Positions 7,301 through 15,808 are shown, numbered from the stretch's first letter. The stretch is 64,000 nucleotides of DNA from Clostridia bacterium (GCA_017942005.1 JAGAVJ010000050.1:1-64000); one strand, 5' to 3'. Numbers and translations: made by a program. Notes: generated by a model from the sequence alone, not told the origin.

Positions 7301-8569
7301 CACAAGGGCGTTCTCCGGCTGATTGTCTGGGTCTGCCGGTGCAGGTGCAGCTGTGAACGGTTCGTCCTTGTTCTTCTGCAAATCCATATCCAACAGTGTT
7401 TCCAGCGCGTCCTCAGCATCGAATTCCTGTGGCGGCTCCGCGGACTTGACGGGATCGTCGGCAGCCGCAGCGTCCAGGACCTCTGCTGCCGGTGTGAGTG
7501 GATCCGCCGGTTGATTTCCGTCAAAAGCGGCGGGTTCAATAACATCATGTAAGCGGAAGCTGTTGTCCTCCGGGATAAAATTCTCCTCCGGAATGGCTGC
7601 GTCAATGACACCCAATGCGCCTTGTCGGAGGGGGTCTTCATCCGGAAGAATATCGTATGCCGGGATGGTGTCCTTGGGCTTTTCGGTTGTGTTTGCAGAG
7701 ACAGAATGGTCTTCTTCCTCCTGCGCAGGATGTTCTGCCTGTGAAGCAATAGCTTCATGTGCAGCGTTAGCTTCATGTGCAGTTAATGCTTCACGTAAAG
7801 AACCGTTTTCGCTTGAAGCGCTTTCTATCTTTACAGGATTGCCTGTCGGCGCGGGGCTATTGTCCGGTACGGGTATATTCTGCGCGGCGGCATCCTGCAT
7901 ATGTGTATCCTGTACTGTTTCTGATTCCGTTTCTGAGACGGCATCAAGGTCAAGGTCGTCCTCCGGCAGCATTTCAAGCAAAGCCTCCAGGTCATCATCG
8001 TCGGAATGCATTTGATTGTCAAAGGGAACCGATGCGGCGGTATCGTCTATCACAGACTCAGGTGCGCTTTCCTCAAAAAACGGGGCTTTGGGGCTGGTCA
8101 GCGGCTGATCCAGATTGATTTTTTTTGTTGTCTTCTGCTCCGGTGAGGCGGTGCTGTCGGCGGGAAAATCTGCTGCTTGTGCACTTGTGATGGCGGCAGG
8201 AGTATCTGTAGGTTCCGCTGTTTTTGGTATGGGGGTATTGCTTGTATATGCAGGGGCAGACTGCCCGGAAGCCGGTTTGTTTTTCGGTGTATCTTTTAAA
8301 TAACTGCGCAGAAGTGCTTCCAGGTCGTCATCGGAGATATCTGTATTTCCAGCGGCGGCAGACAAGGTATCGGCAATCCGCTTTTTTTCAAGATAGTCTG
8401 CTTTTTTCATGACGCGAAAATGATAGCGGCGGACGGCGCTGCTTTTTGCAATCGCTTCCTCTGCGGCAATCGATTCTTTGTCTGATGCATTCTGCTTAAG
8501 ATCGTTATCAAGCTTTTGCAGTAAAGAAGATGCGGTGCTGCTGCCAGGGGTATTGGATTTACGATCCAT
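4379..8569 (-). CDS. Large acidic membrane protein with a degenerate P-type ATPase-like domain
   Basis: The protein has 1,396 residues. The first 800 or so are low-complexity, rich in Asp, Glu, Ala and Pro, and carry recurring short helices such as SDDDLEALL (79-87), DDDDLEALL (189-198), DAEDALETLL, DNDLDALL, SDEELEAML and SQDDLLALA. From about residue 840 there are several membrane segments and a soluble part that follows the P-type ATPase plan. However, the phosphorylation motif DKTGT is replaced by FDDKEVFP, the TGD motif by TSDPNID, and GDGxND is missing. A catalytically dead cation-pump relative with a scaffold-like cytosolic tail fits best; the function is unknown. It starts 24 nt after rlmB and is probably cotranscribed with it. 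Confidence 0.7.
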   Translation of the reverse strand: MDRKSNTPGSSTASSLLQKLDNDLKQNASDKESIAAEEAIAKSSAVRRYHFRVMKKADYLEKKRIADTLSAAAGNTDISDDDLEALLRSYLKDTPKNKPASGQSAPAYTSNTPIPKTAEPTDTPAAITSAQAADFPADSTASPEQKTTKKINLDQPLTSPKAPFFEESAPESVIDDTAASVPFDNQMHSDDDDLEALLEMLPEDDLDLDAVSETESETVQDTHMQDAAAQNIPVPDNSPAPTGNPVKIESASSENGSLREALTAHEANAAHEAIASQAEHPAQEEEDHSVSANTTEKPKDTIPAYDILPDEDPLRQGALGVIDAAIPEENFIPEDNSFRLHDVIEPAAFDGNQPADPLTPAAEVLDAAAADDPVKSAEPPQEFDAEDALETLLDMDLQKNKDEPFTAAPAPADPDNQPENALVRDDTSNSEEIAANAARTEEPVFSEKTAAEPDIDQNRADENQLSSTQSMTDNDLDALLDSILDDDTADLLLSLDSTEEEDAEMGSGMEKGAVRAESAPAPASAYGSKPAESVQNAADNDTDALPVMEEEVLFTEAAPPQTKDLSDNSNTKTAHSPYHSNTSTQKGNTPISDEELEAMLTAMENEDSPIAEDFPTEAPAAKSAASAVQTQQTAEPPRAMQDTEMLSADDFDDSLLDDIPDSLLGLTDEMADTDTGTAAPETAAAPVVTAADTYDDTDLSQDDLLALADTILTDGENAASDTDAAHTADSNQTMDASDAIKQLLEDTDPTETPPASDKTAAASDEKPEEFDQTDLDLMIAFGMEDQLEKTVGSERAKKYKKAIGERGEDHYNKMHQGDRPDTVQDKHAEYVSAAQNKEIFSEYKKKYGNLLFRFLGALFFLILLFFFENNTLLGIAMPSIFDREQYPLVYTLFDLQLVLFSCAMVWHGIRTGIRAMLRARPVPESITGFLFLACIVYTVIIAMLCPIHNLQLYNFPIALAVLFELCYEFMNLRREIMSFKVVSSKKLKYAVDAISKKDGEAERRMFAEYISDDPALFRIKRTAFVEGFFQRTETYPRTQRILRTVLPAVLLLTLSFFAAEFILNGTVYTSITVSYITLLLTLPSCAFIMFSYPMYRASGFAYEKESAMIGEASLGEYADASVVTFDDKEVFPARGIRVRNVKVYGENRIDHVIYAAASVFHVVGGPLAEVFETATGELGYAENVKLLRLDRDGIEARVETGTVLVGRAAFVNRYGYNVSLGESEKSMEETGDACILYVAYDNNIAAKLYIQYSVEPDFEAVLKQLYRQGICVGIKTSDPNIDDHLLSCKIKMSKYPVKIIKCAEPKETAIIVDRLSSGIVSKSSAKSLLQTLAICDRVLSASRTNNVIGIVSILLGMAAMAFFVVTGMTITAAPLFVALYQLFWIIPVIAVSRYYI

Positions 8570-8593
8570 ACTTGCAATCAGTCCTTTCTTGCA

Positions 8594-9580
8594 CTAAAGT
8601 GAATTCTGCTTCATCTGACCGCGCTTTGCTTCATTGATGATGACAGCAGAGGCTGTGGAGACATTGAGCGAGTTGACTTGACCGTACATGGGGATTGAGA
8701 CGACAAAATCACAGCGTTCTTTGACCAGTCTGGAAACACCGTCTCCCTCGGAACCAAACACCAATGCGCAGGGATTGTGGTAATCGACTTCATAATACGG
8801 TGTTCCGCCTGCTTCTGCGGCGTAGGTCCAGATGCCGCGTGCTTTTAAATCTTCAATTGCAGAGGCGAGATTGGTCACCTTTGCAATTGCCATATGTTCT
8901 ACCGCTCCGGCGGATGCCTTTGTGACCGCTGGCGAAACACCAACGGCGTGTCGCTTTGGGATGATGATGCCGTGTGCACCGGCGCCCTCCGCGCAGCGGA
9001 TGATCGCTCCGAGATTGTTGGGATCGTTGATGCCGTCTGCAATTACAATCAGCGGCATTTCCCCGCGGTCCTCGGCGATTTTCAAAATATCGTCCACAGT
9101 GCAGTATTCCTTTTGTGCAGCCATAGCGACAATTCCCTGGTGCGGCAGACCGCATGCATAGGCGTCAAGCTTTGGCTTTTCTACTTCCAATACGGGGATT
9201 TTCCGTTCAATTGCCTGTGCGACAAGCATAGTGATAGAGCCTTCGCGCTCTCCTCTGCGTACAAAAATTTTATCGATGGCGCGTCCGGATTTGAGCAGTT
9301 CCCGCACGGCGTTGCGTCCGACCACAGCTCCGTTTGATTCATCTGCGGCGGGATTGCCTCCCGCATTGACCGCAAGGGCATCGGCAGACGCAGCGTCCGG
9401 GGACATTATGTCCGTGGACGTGCCGTCCGTATCATCGTATCCGGTGGCTGTTGTCCCCTTTGAATACGGCTTTCTGCGGTCATCTTTGTCCCATTTTCTG
9501 GTACCGACACTTCCGCTTTTGCTGTCTGCAAATGTGCGGTACGGCTTTTTGGTGTTATTTTTATCGTTGTAATTCTTCAT
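8594..9580 (-). CDS. rlmB: 23S rRNA 2'-O-ribose methyltransferase, RlmB/TrmH (SPOUT) family
   Basis: After an 80-residue basic, disordered extension comes a substrate-binding domain (VVGRNAVRELLKSGRAIDKIFV) and a SPOUT methyltransferase. The three knot motifs are visible: DGINDPNNLGAIIRCAEGAGA, LVFGSEGDGVSRL and IPMYGQVNSLNVSTASA. RlmB methylates the 2'-OH of G2251 in 23S rRNA with S-adenosylmethionine. Distinguishing it from other TrmH-family rRNA methylases by sequence alone is not certain. The N-terminal tail is longer than in E. coli RlmB, as in many Clostridia. It heads a two-gene unit with the 4379 gene. Confidence 0.9.
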   Translation of the reverse strand: MKNYNDKNNTKKPYRTFADSKSGSVGTRKWDKDDRRKPYSKGTTATGYDDTDGTSTDIMSPDAASADALAVNAGGNPAADESNGAVVGRNAVRELLKSGRAIDKIFVRRGEREGSITMLVAQAIERKIPVLEVEKPKLDAYACGLPHQGIVAMAAQKEYCTVDDILKIAEDRGEMPLIVIADGINDPNNLGAIIRCAEGAGAHGIIIPKRHAVGVSPAVTKASAGAVEHMAIAKVTNLASAIEDLKARGIWTYAAEAGGTPYYEVDYHNPCALVFGSEGDGVSRLVKERCDFVVSIPMYGQVNSLNVSTASAVIINEAKRGQMKQNSL

Positions 9581-9640
9581 ATTTCAGCTTTCAAATACAT
9601 ATTTTGTTCATAAATGGAGGATTAAAATACCCCATACTGT

Positions 9641-9669
9641 ATTATAACATATTTTGCAGGATTTGTATA
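9641..9669 (-). promoter_or_regulatory. Promoter of rlmB
   Basis: On the minus strand TATACA (9664-9669) is followed after 17 nt by TATAAT (9641-9646) with a TGT extended -10. Confidence 0.55.
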
Positions 9670-9803
9670 GGCTTTTATATGAATATTTTTTGGAAATTTC
9701 AGGAAAAAACACAGAAAAAGCAGAACACAAAGATTGGTTATCAAAAAAATGGAACGTATGAAAATCGACAGCGGCACACAGCGGTTTGCGCACATGAAAA
9801 AAG

Positions 9804-9833
9804 AGGGCTGCTGCATGTAAATGCGGCAGCCCT
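9804..9833. repeat. GGGCTG-type hairpin
   Basis: AGGGCTGCTGCAT/ATGCGGCAGCCCT around a GTAA loop, with one G-U pair. It belongs with the hairpins at 26279, 30168 and 57976. Confidence 0.55.
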
Positions 9834-9884
9834 GTGAAAAGCATCGAACGCACGTTATTTTAACGTAAGTTCGATAAAATTCTC

Positions 9885-10070
9885 GGGGAAAACTTTTCCC
9901 CAAAAAAGATTTTCCCCAAACTCTTTTCAAAAAACTTTATATGGAGAACTCAAACCAAAACTGTGCGTTTTTTTGTTTGATTTTTTCCATATTTTATTGG
10001 TTTCTCTGTTTAAAAGTTTTTGCGGTGGAGTTTGAGGAGGTGCTTTTTTTAAAAAGCATCTCCTCATCGA
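9885..10070. repeat. Paired inverted hairpin repeats (pair 2)
   Basis: The left unit is 9885-9939 (GGGGAAAA.../...TTTTCCCC, then AAAAAACTTT). The right unit is 10011-10070 (AAAAGTTTTTGCGG then a GAGGAGGTGC hairpin). They are 72 nt apart. The 9581-10077 stretch holds only this pair, the hairpin at 9804 and the rlmB promoter. Confidence 0.75.
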
Positions 10071-10077
10071 CCTCACG

Positions 10078-11073
10078 TTATTTTATAAGACTTTGGTGCT
10101 CCAGTTCAAGCAGGTGCAGATACGCAGCGAGGCTTTGCTGCGAGATGTCAGTAAAGCGGAAGCTATGCGACGGGCATTTGACGTAATCTGTCCCTTGATA
10201 GGTAAAGCGGATGCCGCCGCACTGCTTTTCACATCCGTAACAGGGTGCAGTCCGTACAACGGATGTTTGTACAGATTCTGTACACTGTTCCAGATATGCG
10301 GTGTAGGCGCTGATATGGCGCAGATTGAGCTTGAATGACAGTGCCTGATCGTTGTCGGACTCCGGGAACCAGAACTGATTTTGCAGATAAATGGTTGCAA
10401 ACGTTTTCCCTCTGCTTTTAGGATGCATATACCGCAGCATATAGTCGCGCTCCAAATTGTAGGTACAGCCAAGCTCCGTTAATTTTTTATGGAGCACAAG
10501 AGCGGCGTCCTTCTGTTCTGGAGGAAGCACAGAAAAAATCTCTTCTATCGGCGGAGCATAGTGCTTTGCCACATTGTCAAAGCAGATGCGGATATCTGCG
10601 GAATAAAACGGGTCGCCTTTGATAGGCAGACATGCGTCGGCAAACAGCTTTAATCCAAGGATCACGTTTGGCGCGTCCGTTTCTATGTACGATATCTGAA
10701 ATTGAAGAACATCCTTGATTTTAATTTTTTTCGGCGCGCATTCACCGCTTTCTGTGACGACATGATGAATCTGAAATCCGTATTGTTCCAGTGCGATCAA
10801 GTAAGAAAATGCAGGGAATGCGCGCTTCCATTTTGGATTTGTGATACCGCGGACAAGCAGGGTACTGCAATGCTCGTCAGTAAATTCGCCGTTTACACCA
10901 ATTGCGTATAGGTATTCTATGATGCGGCGGCACGAGCTGTCGTCTGGATTGTGCGCAGCAATGATTTTTTTAATCACACAATAAATGCTCCATAAACAGT
11001 CAGCGGTCATTTGTGAGGGGGCATCATGGGGAATGCAAATGTCATTGTACTGGATATCGGGAACAAGCAGCAT
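10078..11073 (-). CDS. Unknown protein with a C-terminal Cys-rich motif
   Basis: The 331-residue soluble protein is not one I recognise. Near the C-terminus APCYGCEKQCGGIRFTYQG is followed by DYVKCPSHSFRF, giving CxxCxxxC plus a further Cys-His that could bind zinc. The upstream part is mixed alpha/beta with several Cys residues. I moved the start to the ATG at 11073 because AAGAAGG lies 7 nt upstream; the longer reading frame would need a TTG start. It is the last of three co-directional genes after LD-carboxypeptidase and MATE, with gaps of 63 and 115 nt, but no shared function is evident. Confidence 0.6.
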   Translation of the reverse strand: MLLVPDIQYNDICIPHDAPSQMTADCLWSIYCVIKKIIAAHNPDDSSCRRIIEYLYAIGVNGEFTDEHCSTLLVRGITNPKWKRAFPAFSYLIALEQYGFQIHHVVTESGECAPKKIKIKDVLQFQISYIETDAPNVILGLKLFADACLPIKGDPFYSADIRICFDNVAKHYAPPIEEIFSVLPPEQKDAALVLHKKLTELGCTYNLERDYMLRYMHPKSRGKTFATIYLQNQFWFPESDNDQALSFKLNLRHISAYTAYLEQCTESVQTSVVRTAPCYGCEKQCGGIRFTYQGTDYVKCPSHSFRFTDISQQSLAAYLHLLELEHQSLIK

Positions 11074-11188
11074 ATGGGTACCTTCTTTCTTTAATTTTAT
11101 TTGATGCAAGATGCTTCATGTACAGAAAACCGGATGTTATAAAAATGCAATAAACGCTGGTTCTTCTTATAACGCAATGAGAATGTGT

Positions 11189-12523
11189 TTAATAGCCGTA
11201 TTTTTTCTGTTTTATCACCAAAAATACAACGCCGAGCACAAGCGACATAAACTCTGCCACAACAACGGAAATCCAGATACCGTTGATTCCCCAGATGGCG
11301 GGAAGAATGAGAATGGCAGCACTTTGAAAAACCAGAGTACGGATAAAGGCGATTGCAGCGGAAGTCAAACCGTCGCTCAATGCCGTAAAAAAGGCAGAAA
11401 CAAAGATGCCAAAGCCAAGGAATGCAAAGCAGAGTGCAAAGATACGGAAACCGGAAACCGTCAGTTCCAGCAGTTCTGCATCGTATCCGACAAATATTTT
11501 GGAGACCGGTACGCAAAGCAGCTCTGCCGACAGAACCATGGCGACACCGAAGACCGCGATAAAAAACAGACTCCGGCGGAGCAAGCCCTTCAGTTCACTG
11601 TGATTTTGCGTGCCGTCGTTGTAGCTGATAATCGGTGCAGCTCCCATGGAATATCCCATGAATACGGCAGAAAAAATCATGCTGACATACATCATTACGC
11701 CGTATGCCGCAACGCCGTTTTCGCCTGCATGCTGCATCAGCTGAAAGTTATACAAAATTCCCACAAGGCTCATGGAAATGTTCGACATAAATTCGGATGC
11801 ACCGTTGGTACATGCCTTAAGGATTGCCGCACCGTCAAAGTTTGTTTTGCCGAGACGGAGAATACTGCTGTTCTTTCTGAAAAAGTAAATCAGAGGAATG
11901 ATGCCGCCGACTGCCTGCGCTGTAACGGTGGCAATTGCCGCGCCTGCCAGCTTATACGCCTGCGGCAGGAGGATGACAAGCACTGCGTCCAATACGATAT
12001 TGGTTAACCCGGCAGAAACGGTAACGATTAGACCGAGCTGCGGTTTTTCTGCCGCTGCAAAAAAGCTTTGGAACATCATTTGCAGAACATAAAAGGGCAG
12101 TGCTGCAAGAATGATGCGTGCATACAGCACGCAGTGCTCCAGCAGTTCGCCGTCCGCACCCAGCAAAACGGCGATGGGACGGATAAAAATGATCCCGAGA
12201 ACGGCAATCACAGCGCCAATCAATGCCGCCGTATAAACAAGCAGCGAAAAATAACGGTTTGCGCGTTCTCTATCTCCTTCTCCATAGGTTTTGGCGACAA
12301 GCGCCGTACCGCCCGTGCCGAACATAAATCCGACCGTACCTAAAATCATCAGGACCGGCATGATCAGATTGACAGCGGCGAAAGGGGTTTTTCCGGCAAA
12401 ATTGGAGACGAAAAATCCGTCTACAATCATATAAATGGAGGTAAAAATAATCATTGCGATGGAAGGCAATGTATATTGAATGAGTTTTCCTAAGGTAAAA
12501 TGATCTGAAAGCTGTATTTTCAT
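11189..12523 (-). CDS. MATE-family multidrug/solute exporter
   Basis: The 444-residue protein has twelve predicted membrane helices in two related halves, with typical MATE features: LIQYTLPSIAMIIFTSIYMIVDGFFVSNFAG at the start and SMGAAPIISYNDGTQN in the second half. MATE proteins export cationic drugs or metabolites in exchange for Na+ or H+. Length and layout match the DinF/NorM-like clostridial subgroup; the substrate cannot be told. It is 63 nt downstream of the LD-carboxypeptidase gene and probably on the same mRNA. Confidence 0.9.
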   Translation of the reverse strand: MKIQLSDHFTLGKLIQYTLPSIAMIIFTSIYMIVDGFFVSNFAGKTPFAAVNLIMPVLMILGTVGFMFGTGGTALVAKTYGEGDRERANRYFSLLVYTAALIGAVIAVLGIIFIRPIAVLLGADGELLEHCVLYARIILAALPFYVLQMMFQSFFAAAEKPQLGLIVTVSAGLTNIVLDAVLVILLPQAYKLAGAAIATVTAQAVGGIIPLIYFFRKNSSILRLGKTNFDGAAILKACTNGASEFMSNISMSLVGILYNFQLMQHAGENGVAAYGVMMYVSMIFSAVFMGYSMGAAPIISYNDGTQNHSELKGLLRRSLFFIAVFGVAMVLSAELLCVPVSKIFVGYDAELLELTVSGFRIFALCFAFLGFGIFVSAFFTALSDGLTSAAIAFIRTLVFQSAAILILPAIWGINGIWISVVVAEFMSLVLGVVFLVIKQKKYGY

Positions 12524-12586
12524 AGATTCTCTGTAAATTGTTTTATTTTTTCTGTGGATTGGATATGGGCAAAAGGGAAGGGGGTG

Positions 12587-13603
12587 TCAAAGCACCCCGG
12601 ATTCAAGAAAGGTCAATGTTCCGTTTTGGGTATCCAGCGCTGCACGAACACCGATGGGCAGCACGGCGTTGTTTTCACCGTGTCCGAAATCCTCGCATCG
12701 GAAAATCGGGATACGGTATTCGTCCCCAATGCGTCGGAGAATATCGTCGATGATGGGATATGGCTTTGCCGCATAATGACCGAAAATCAAGGCTTTTGTA
12801 CGGGAGAAAACGCCATGCTGCGACAGCGTGGCAAACCACTTTGCAACGACGGCGGGAGAAGAGAACATCTCGTGATCCTCAATAAACAGAAGATAGGACG
12901 CACGGTCATCAAGACGAAACCATGGCAGACCGCATAGTGCGGTGTAGTTGACGAGATAACCGCCGGTCAGAATTCCTTCGCAGATCGTGTCATGCTGTGA
13001 CGGTGCATTTCCCGCTCCTGATGTGATCCTGCGCCAAGGCGCTGCCGGTATATGGATTCGATTGTCCGGTTCCATCAAACGGGCACAGAAGGACGCAAAA
13101 TTGTAGTCCCGAATGCCGTTCCCTTCCTCCATAAAGGTGCGCGGAGAAGCGCCGTAGAAGGTAACAAGTCCAGTCATGGAGGTAATGGCGTTTAACAGTG
13201 TGGTACTGTCGGAATAGCTGCAAAGAATTTTCGGATGAAAGGGAATTTCATCGTAATCAAGATAAGGCAGCAGCTCATTGCATACCTCTCCGCCGCCGAA
13301 CAGGATCATTGCAACCTCCGGATCCTGTATCATGCTGTGAAAATCTGCCGCACGGGAGGCGATGTCTGCGGCATATTCCCATCCCACGTCAAAGAGGTGC
13401 TCTGCATAACGGACACGAAAGCCCGCGGCGGTGATATTCTTAGCTGCGGCTTCCATGCGGTCGCGGTCGGCGGCATAGCAGGGCGCAATGATGCCGATGG
13501 TATCGCCTTTTTGCAGGCGTTTGGGTTTGATCGGCTTTGGATGTTCTGTCTGCGGTGCGGAAAATACAGCATGAAATGCTTGTTGCAGTGTCCGGCGTTG
13601 CAT
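12587..13603 (-). CDS. LD-carboxypeptidase, peptidase family S66
   Basis: The 338-residue cytoplasmic protein starts the family core with RLQKGDTIGIIAPC. It has the ILFGGGEVCNELLPYLDY segment and the nucleophile elbow CSYSDSTTLLNAI (Ser in YSDST). LLFIEDHEMFSSPAVVAKW supplies the catalytic Glu, and GHYAAKP is near the expected His region. S66 enzymes cut the L,D-bond of murein tetrapeptides for recycling; microcin-C self-immunity is the other known role. An extra stretch of about 25 residues precedes the core. It has its own strong promoter, divergent from the GH110-like gene. Confidence 0.88.
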   Translation of the reverse strand: MQRRTLQQAFHAVFSAPQTEHPKPIKPKRLQKGDTIGIIAPCYAADRDRMEAAAKNITAAGFRVRYAEHLFDVGWEYAADIASRAADFHSMIQDPEVAMILFGGGEVCNELLPYLDYDEIPFHPKILCSYSDSTTLLNAITSMTGLVTFYGASPRTFMEEGNGIRDYNFASFCARLMEPDNRIHIPAAPWRRITSGAGNAPSQHDTICEGILTGGYLVNYTALCGLPWFRLDDRASYLLFIEDHEMFSSPAVVAKWFATLSQHGVFSRTKALIFGHYAAKPYPIIDDILRRIGDEYRIPIFRCEDFGHGENNAVLPIGVRAALDTQNGTLTFLESGVL

Positions 13604-13683
13604 GGTTTTTACTCCTTTTTGGAAAAGATTTTGAGGGGTTCAAAGGGGTGGGGTGAAGCTGCAGGGGGATATATGCAGCGACT

Positions 13684-13712
13684 ATTATACCATGGATTTT
13701 CATTTTTGTAAA
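13684..13712 (-). promoter_or_regulatory. Promoter of the LD-carboxypeptidase operon
   Basis: On the minus strand TTTACA (13707-13712) and TATAAT (13684-13689) are 17 nt apart, with a TGG extended -10. Confidence 0.75.
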
Positions 13713-13725
13713 GACTTTTTTTGTG

Positions 13726-13754
13726 TTGACAAAACCATAAGTATCTGCTATAAT
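13726..13754 (+). promoter_or_regulatory. Promoter of the GH110-like gene
   Basis: A consensus site: TTGACA (13726-13731), 17 nt, TATAAT (13749-13754), with TGC in the extended -10 position. Confidence 0.85.
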
Positions 13755-13808
13755 GAGAGGGAATTAAAACAGGTTCATTCCCATTTCAAATAGAGGAGAA
13801 GCTTCTAT

Positions 13809-15623
13809 ATGATTTATCATATTCGTGACTTTGCACAATACATTGAAAAGAAGGGTACAGCGGAGAATGCGACGCCTGCCGTTCTCTGTGCCCTGTCGAC
13901 CATGAACGACGGCGACACCCTGTCCCTTGACGGCAAAACACTGCATTTGTATCCAGAGGGCGCTTACCGGGCGTTTTATGCGATTTCCAACAACGACGCC
14001 GGGGAAAAACCGATTGCTTTTCCGTTGATCGGCAGATATGGAATCACCATTGACGGCACTACCGTTGAAGACGGTACCAACATTGAAAATGGTGGGGATG
14101 ACGGCGATTCTACGCATGCGCGTTTGATCTTCCACGGGCGTGTGCTGCCGTTTGTCATTGACCGCAGTGAGGATATCACGGTTCAGAACATAACCATAGA
14201 TTACGCTTCCCCCTATTATGCGCAGCCGAAAATTGTGGAAGCGGACGAGACACATACCGTATTGCATTTTGACAGCAGGGAGTGCGGATGCCGTGTAAAG
14301 GATGGGAAGTTCTGCTTCTACAGCCGTGTGGATGGCTGGGAGCATGTCTGTGACAATGCGCTGTCACTGGAATTCTCCCCCGTTTCCACTGTCTCCGATA
14401 TTCTGCCGCACAAAACCCATGCAAAGGCGGTGCCAAGCGCCGTAAAACCGCCGTATTTCCCCTACTGCGGAGAGAAGAAGGATCACGGCTTTTTGGGCGG
14501 CATGTTCCGCGATGTGACACTGATCGAACGCGCCCCGGACCTGATTGAAATGCGGGGGACGTTGGGATTTGTCCATACCGTCGGCGCATCCCTTGTGATG
14601 ACGCATGCAACGCGGGAATTCCCCGGCGTGTTCATTACCGATGCAAAAAATGTCAAGCTAAAGGATGTCCGTCTGACCTATACCAGCAGCATGGGTGTTA
14701 TTGCACAGACAAGCGAGAATCTATATCTGGAACATGTGACGGCAGAAGTGGATGAAGGGTCGGAGCGTGTACTGTCTGTCAATGCGGATGCGGTGCATTT
14801 TGTCAACTGCCGCGGGGACATTGTCATGCAGCACTGCAAATTCACCAATATGATGGACGACGCATGTAATATCCACGGTATCTATGGAATCCTGCGCGGA
14901 ATATCCGGCGACGGACGGGAGCTGTCTGTCGGGTTCGGTCATTTTCAGCAGGAGGGAATTCTGTTTGTAAAACCAGGGGATACGATTGCCGTTATCGACC
15001 GTACCAAGACTGCGGTGCTCTGTCATGTGACGGCAGCAGAAACGGCGCTTCTTTCCCAGACAGAGATGCATGTGACGCTGACAGAACCGCTGTCGGAGGA
15101 TGTGTGCGGTCTTGACTTTGCGTCGGGAGATTATCTGATTGAGAACTGTTCTACATCTCCAAATGTGACGATCAGACATTGCGAGAGCGGCTATAACCGT
15201 CCGCGCGGCTTCCTCATCTCCACCTCCGGCAAAACCTTGATTGAAGACTGTACCTTCTACAACATGAACACCGGTGTACAGATCGGCGGTGAAATGCTGG
15301 ACTGGTATGAATCGGGAGCGGTTCAGGATGTGACCATCCGGCACTGCAATTTTGACGACAGTGCGTATGCGGGCGGCGTCTGCATTGATATTCAGCCGCG
15401 CCTGGTGACATTGCCAAAGCAGCCGTTCCACAAAAAAATCACGGTGACGGAGAATCGCTTTGTACAATGCCATCCGCGCTTTTTGCAGGCGGTATCAGTG
15501 GAAACCATCACCTTTGCGGACAATACCTTTGAGAAAAATGAAGCCTATCCCGCACATCCCGCGCACGGAGATCATGGGGTCTCTGTCAGCCGCTGCACAA
15601 ACGTTACGGTAAAGTTCACGTGA
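13809..15623 (+). CDS. Right-handed beta-helix glycosidase, GH110-like alpha-1,3-galactosidase
   Basis: The 604-residue protein is built of repeated short beta-strands typical of a parallel beta-helix. It has the hallmarks I associate with GH110: SEDITVQNITIDY early on, VHFVNCRGDIVMQHCKFTNM followed by MDDACNIHG near the middle, and a PRGFLISTSGKTLIEDCTFYNM segment. GH110 enzymes remove terminal alpha-1,3-galactose from blood-group B or linear galactosides. No signal peptide is present, so it may act in the cytoplasm on imported sugars. The ATG follows AGAGGAG. It is monocistronic, between its own consensus promoter and repeat pair 3. Exact family assignment needs profile comparison. Confidence 0.7.
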   Translation: MIYHIRDFAQYIEKKGTAENATPAVLCALSTMNDGDTLSLDGKTLHLYPEGAYRAFYAISNNDAGEKPIAFPLIGRYGITIDGTTVEDGTNIENGGDDGDSTHARLIFHGRVLPFVIDRSEDITVQNITIDYASPYYAQPKIVEADETHTVLHFDSRECGCRVKDGKFCFYSRVDGWEHVCDNALSLEFSPVSTVSDILPHKTHAKAVPSAVKPPYFPYCGEKKDHGFLGGMFRDVTLIERAPDLIEMRGTLGFVHTVGASLVMTHATREFPGVFITDAKNVKLKDVRLTYTSSMGVIAQTSENLYLEHVTAEVDEGSERVLSVNADAVHFVNCRGDIVMQHCKFTNMMDDACNIHGIYGILRGISGDGRELSVGFGHFQQEGILFVKPGDTIAVIDRTKTAVLCHVTAAETALLSQTEMHVTLTEPLSEDVCGLDFASGDYLIENCSTSPNVTIRHCESGYNRPRGFLISTSGKTLIEDCTFYNMNTGVQIGGEMLDWYESGAVQDVTIRHCNFDDSAYAGGVCIDIQPRLVTLPKQPFHKKITVTENRFVQCHPRFLQAVSVETITFADNTFEKNEAYPAHPAHGDHGVSVSRCTNVTVKFT

Positions 15624-15638
15624 GTTCAAGGCGTTCAT

Positions 15639-15808
15639 GGGGAAAACTTTTTTGAAAAAAAGCTTTTCCCCATACCCCTTTTAAAAAACTTTAAACTGGG
15701 GAGCTAACAAAAAATCGCATCTTTTTAATGTTTTATATGATATATAGTTCATTAAAAGTTTTTGCGGAGGAGTTTGAGGAGGTGCTTTTTTCAAAAAGCA
15801 CCTCCTCA
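15639..15808. repeat. Paired inverted hairpin repeats (pair 3)
   Basis: Left unit 15639-15693 (GGGGAAAAC...GCTTTTCCCC, AAAAAACTTT), right unit 15753-15808 (AAAAGTTTTTGCGG, GAGGAGGTGC hairpin), 60 nt apart, between two convergent genes. Confidence 0.75.

Noticed and set aside
6374..8118. Many long plus-strand frames over the acidic part of the 4379 gene
   Set aside because: They mirror the Asp/Glu/Ala codon bias of the real minus-strand gene and give Ser/Cys-rich nonsense.
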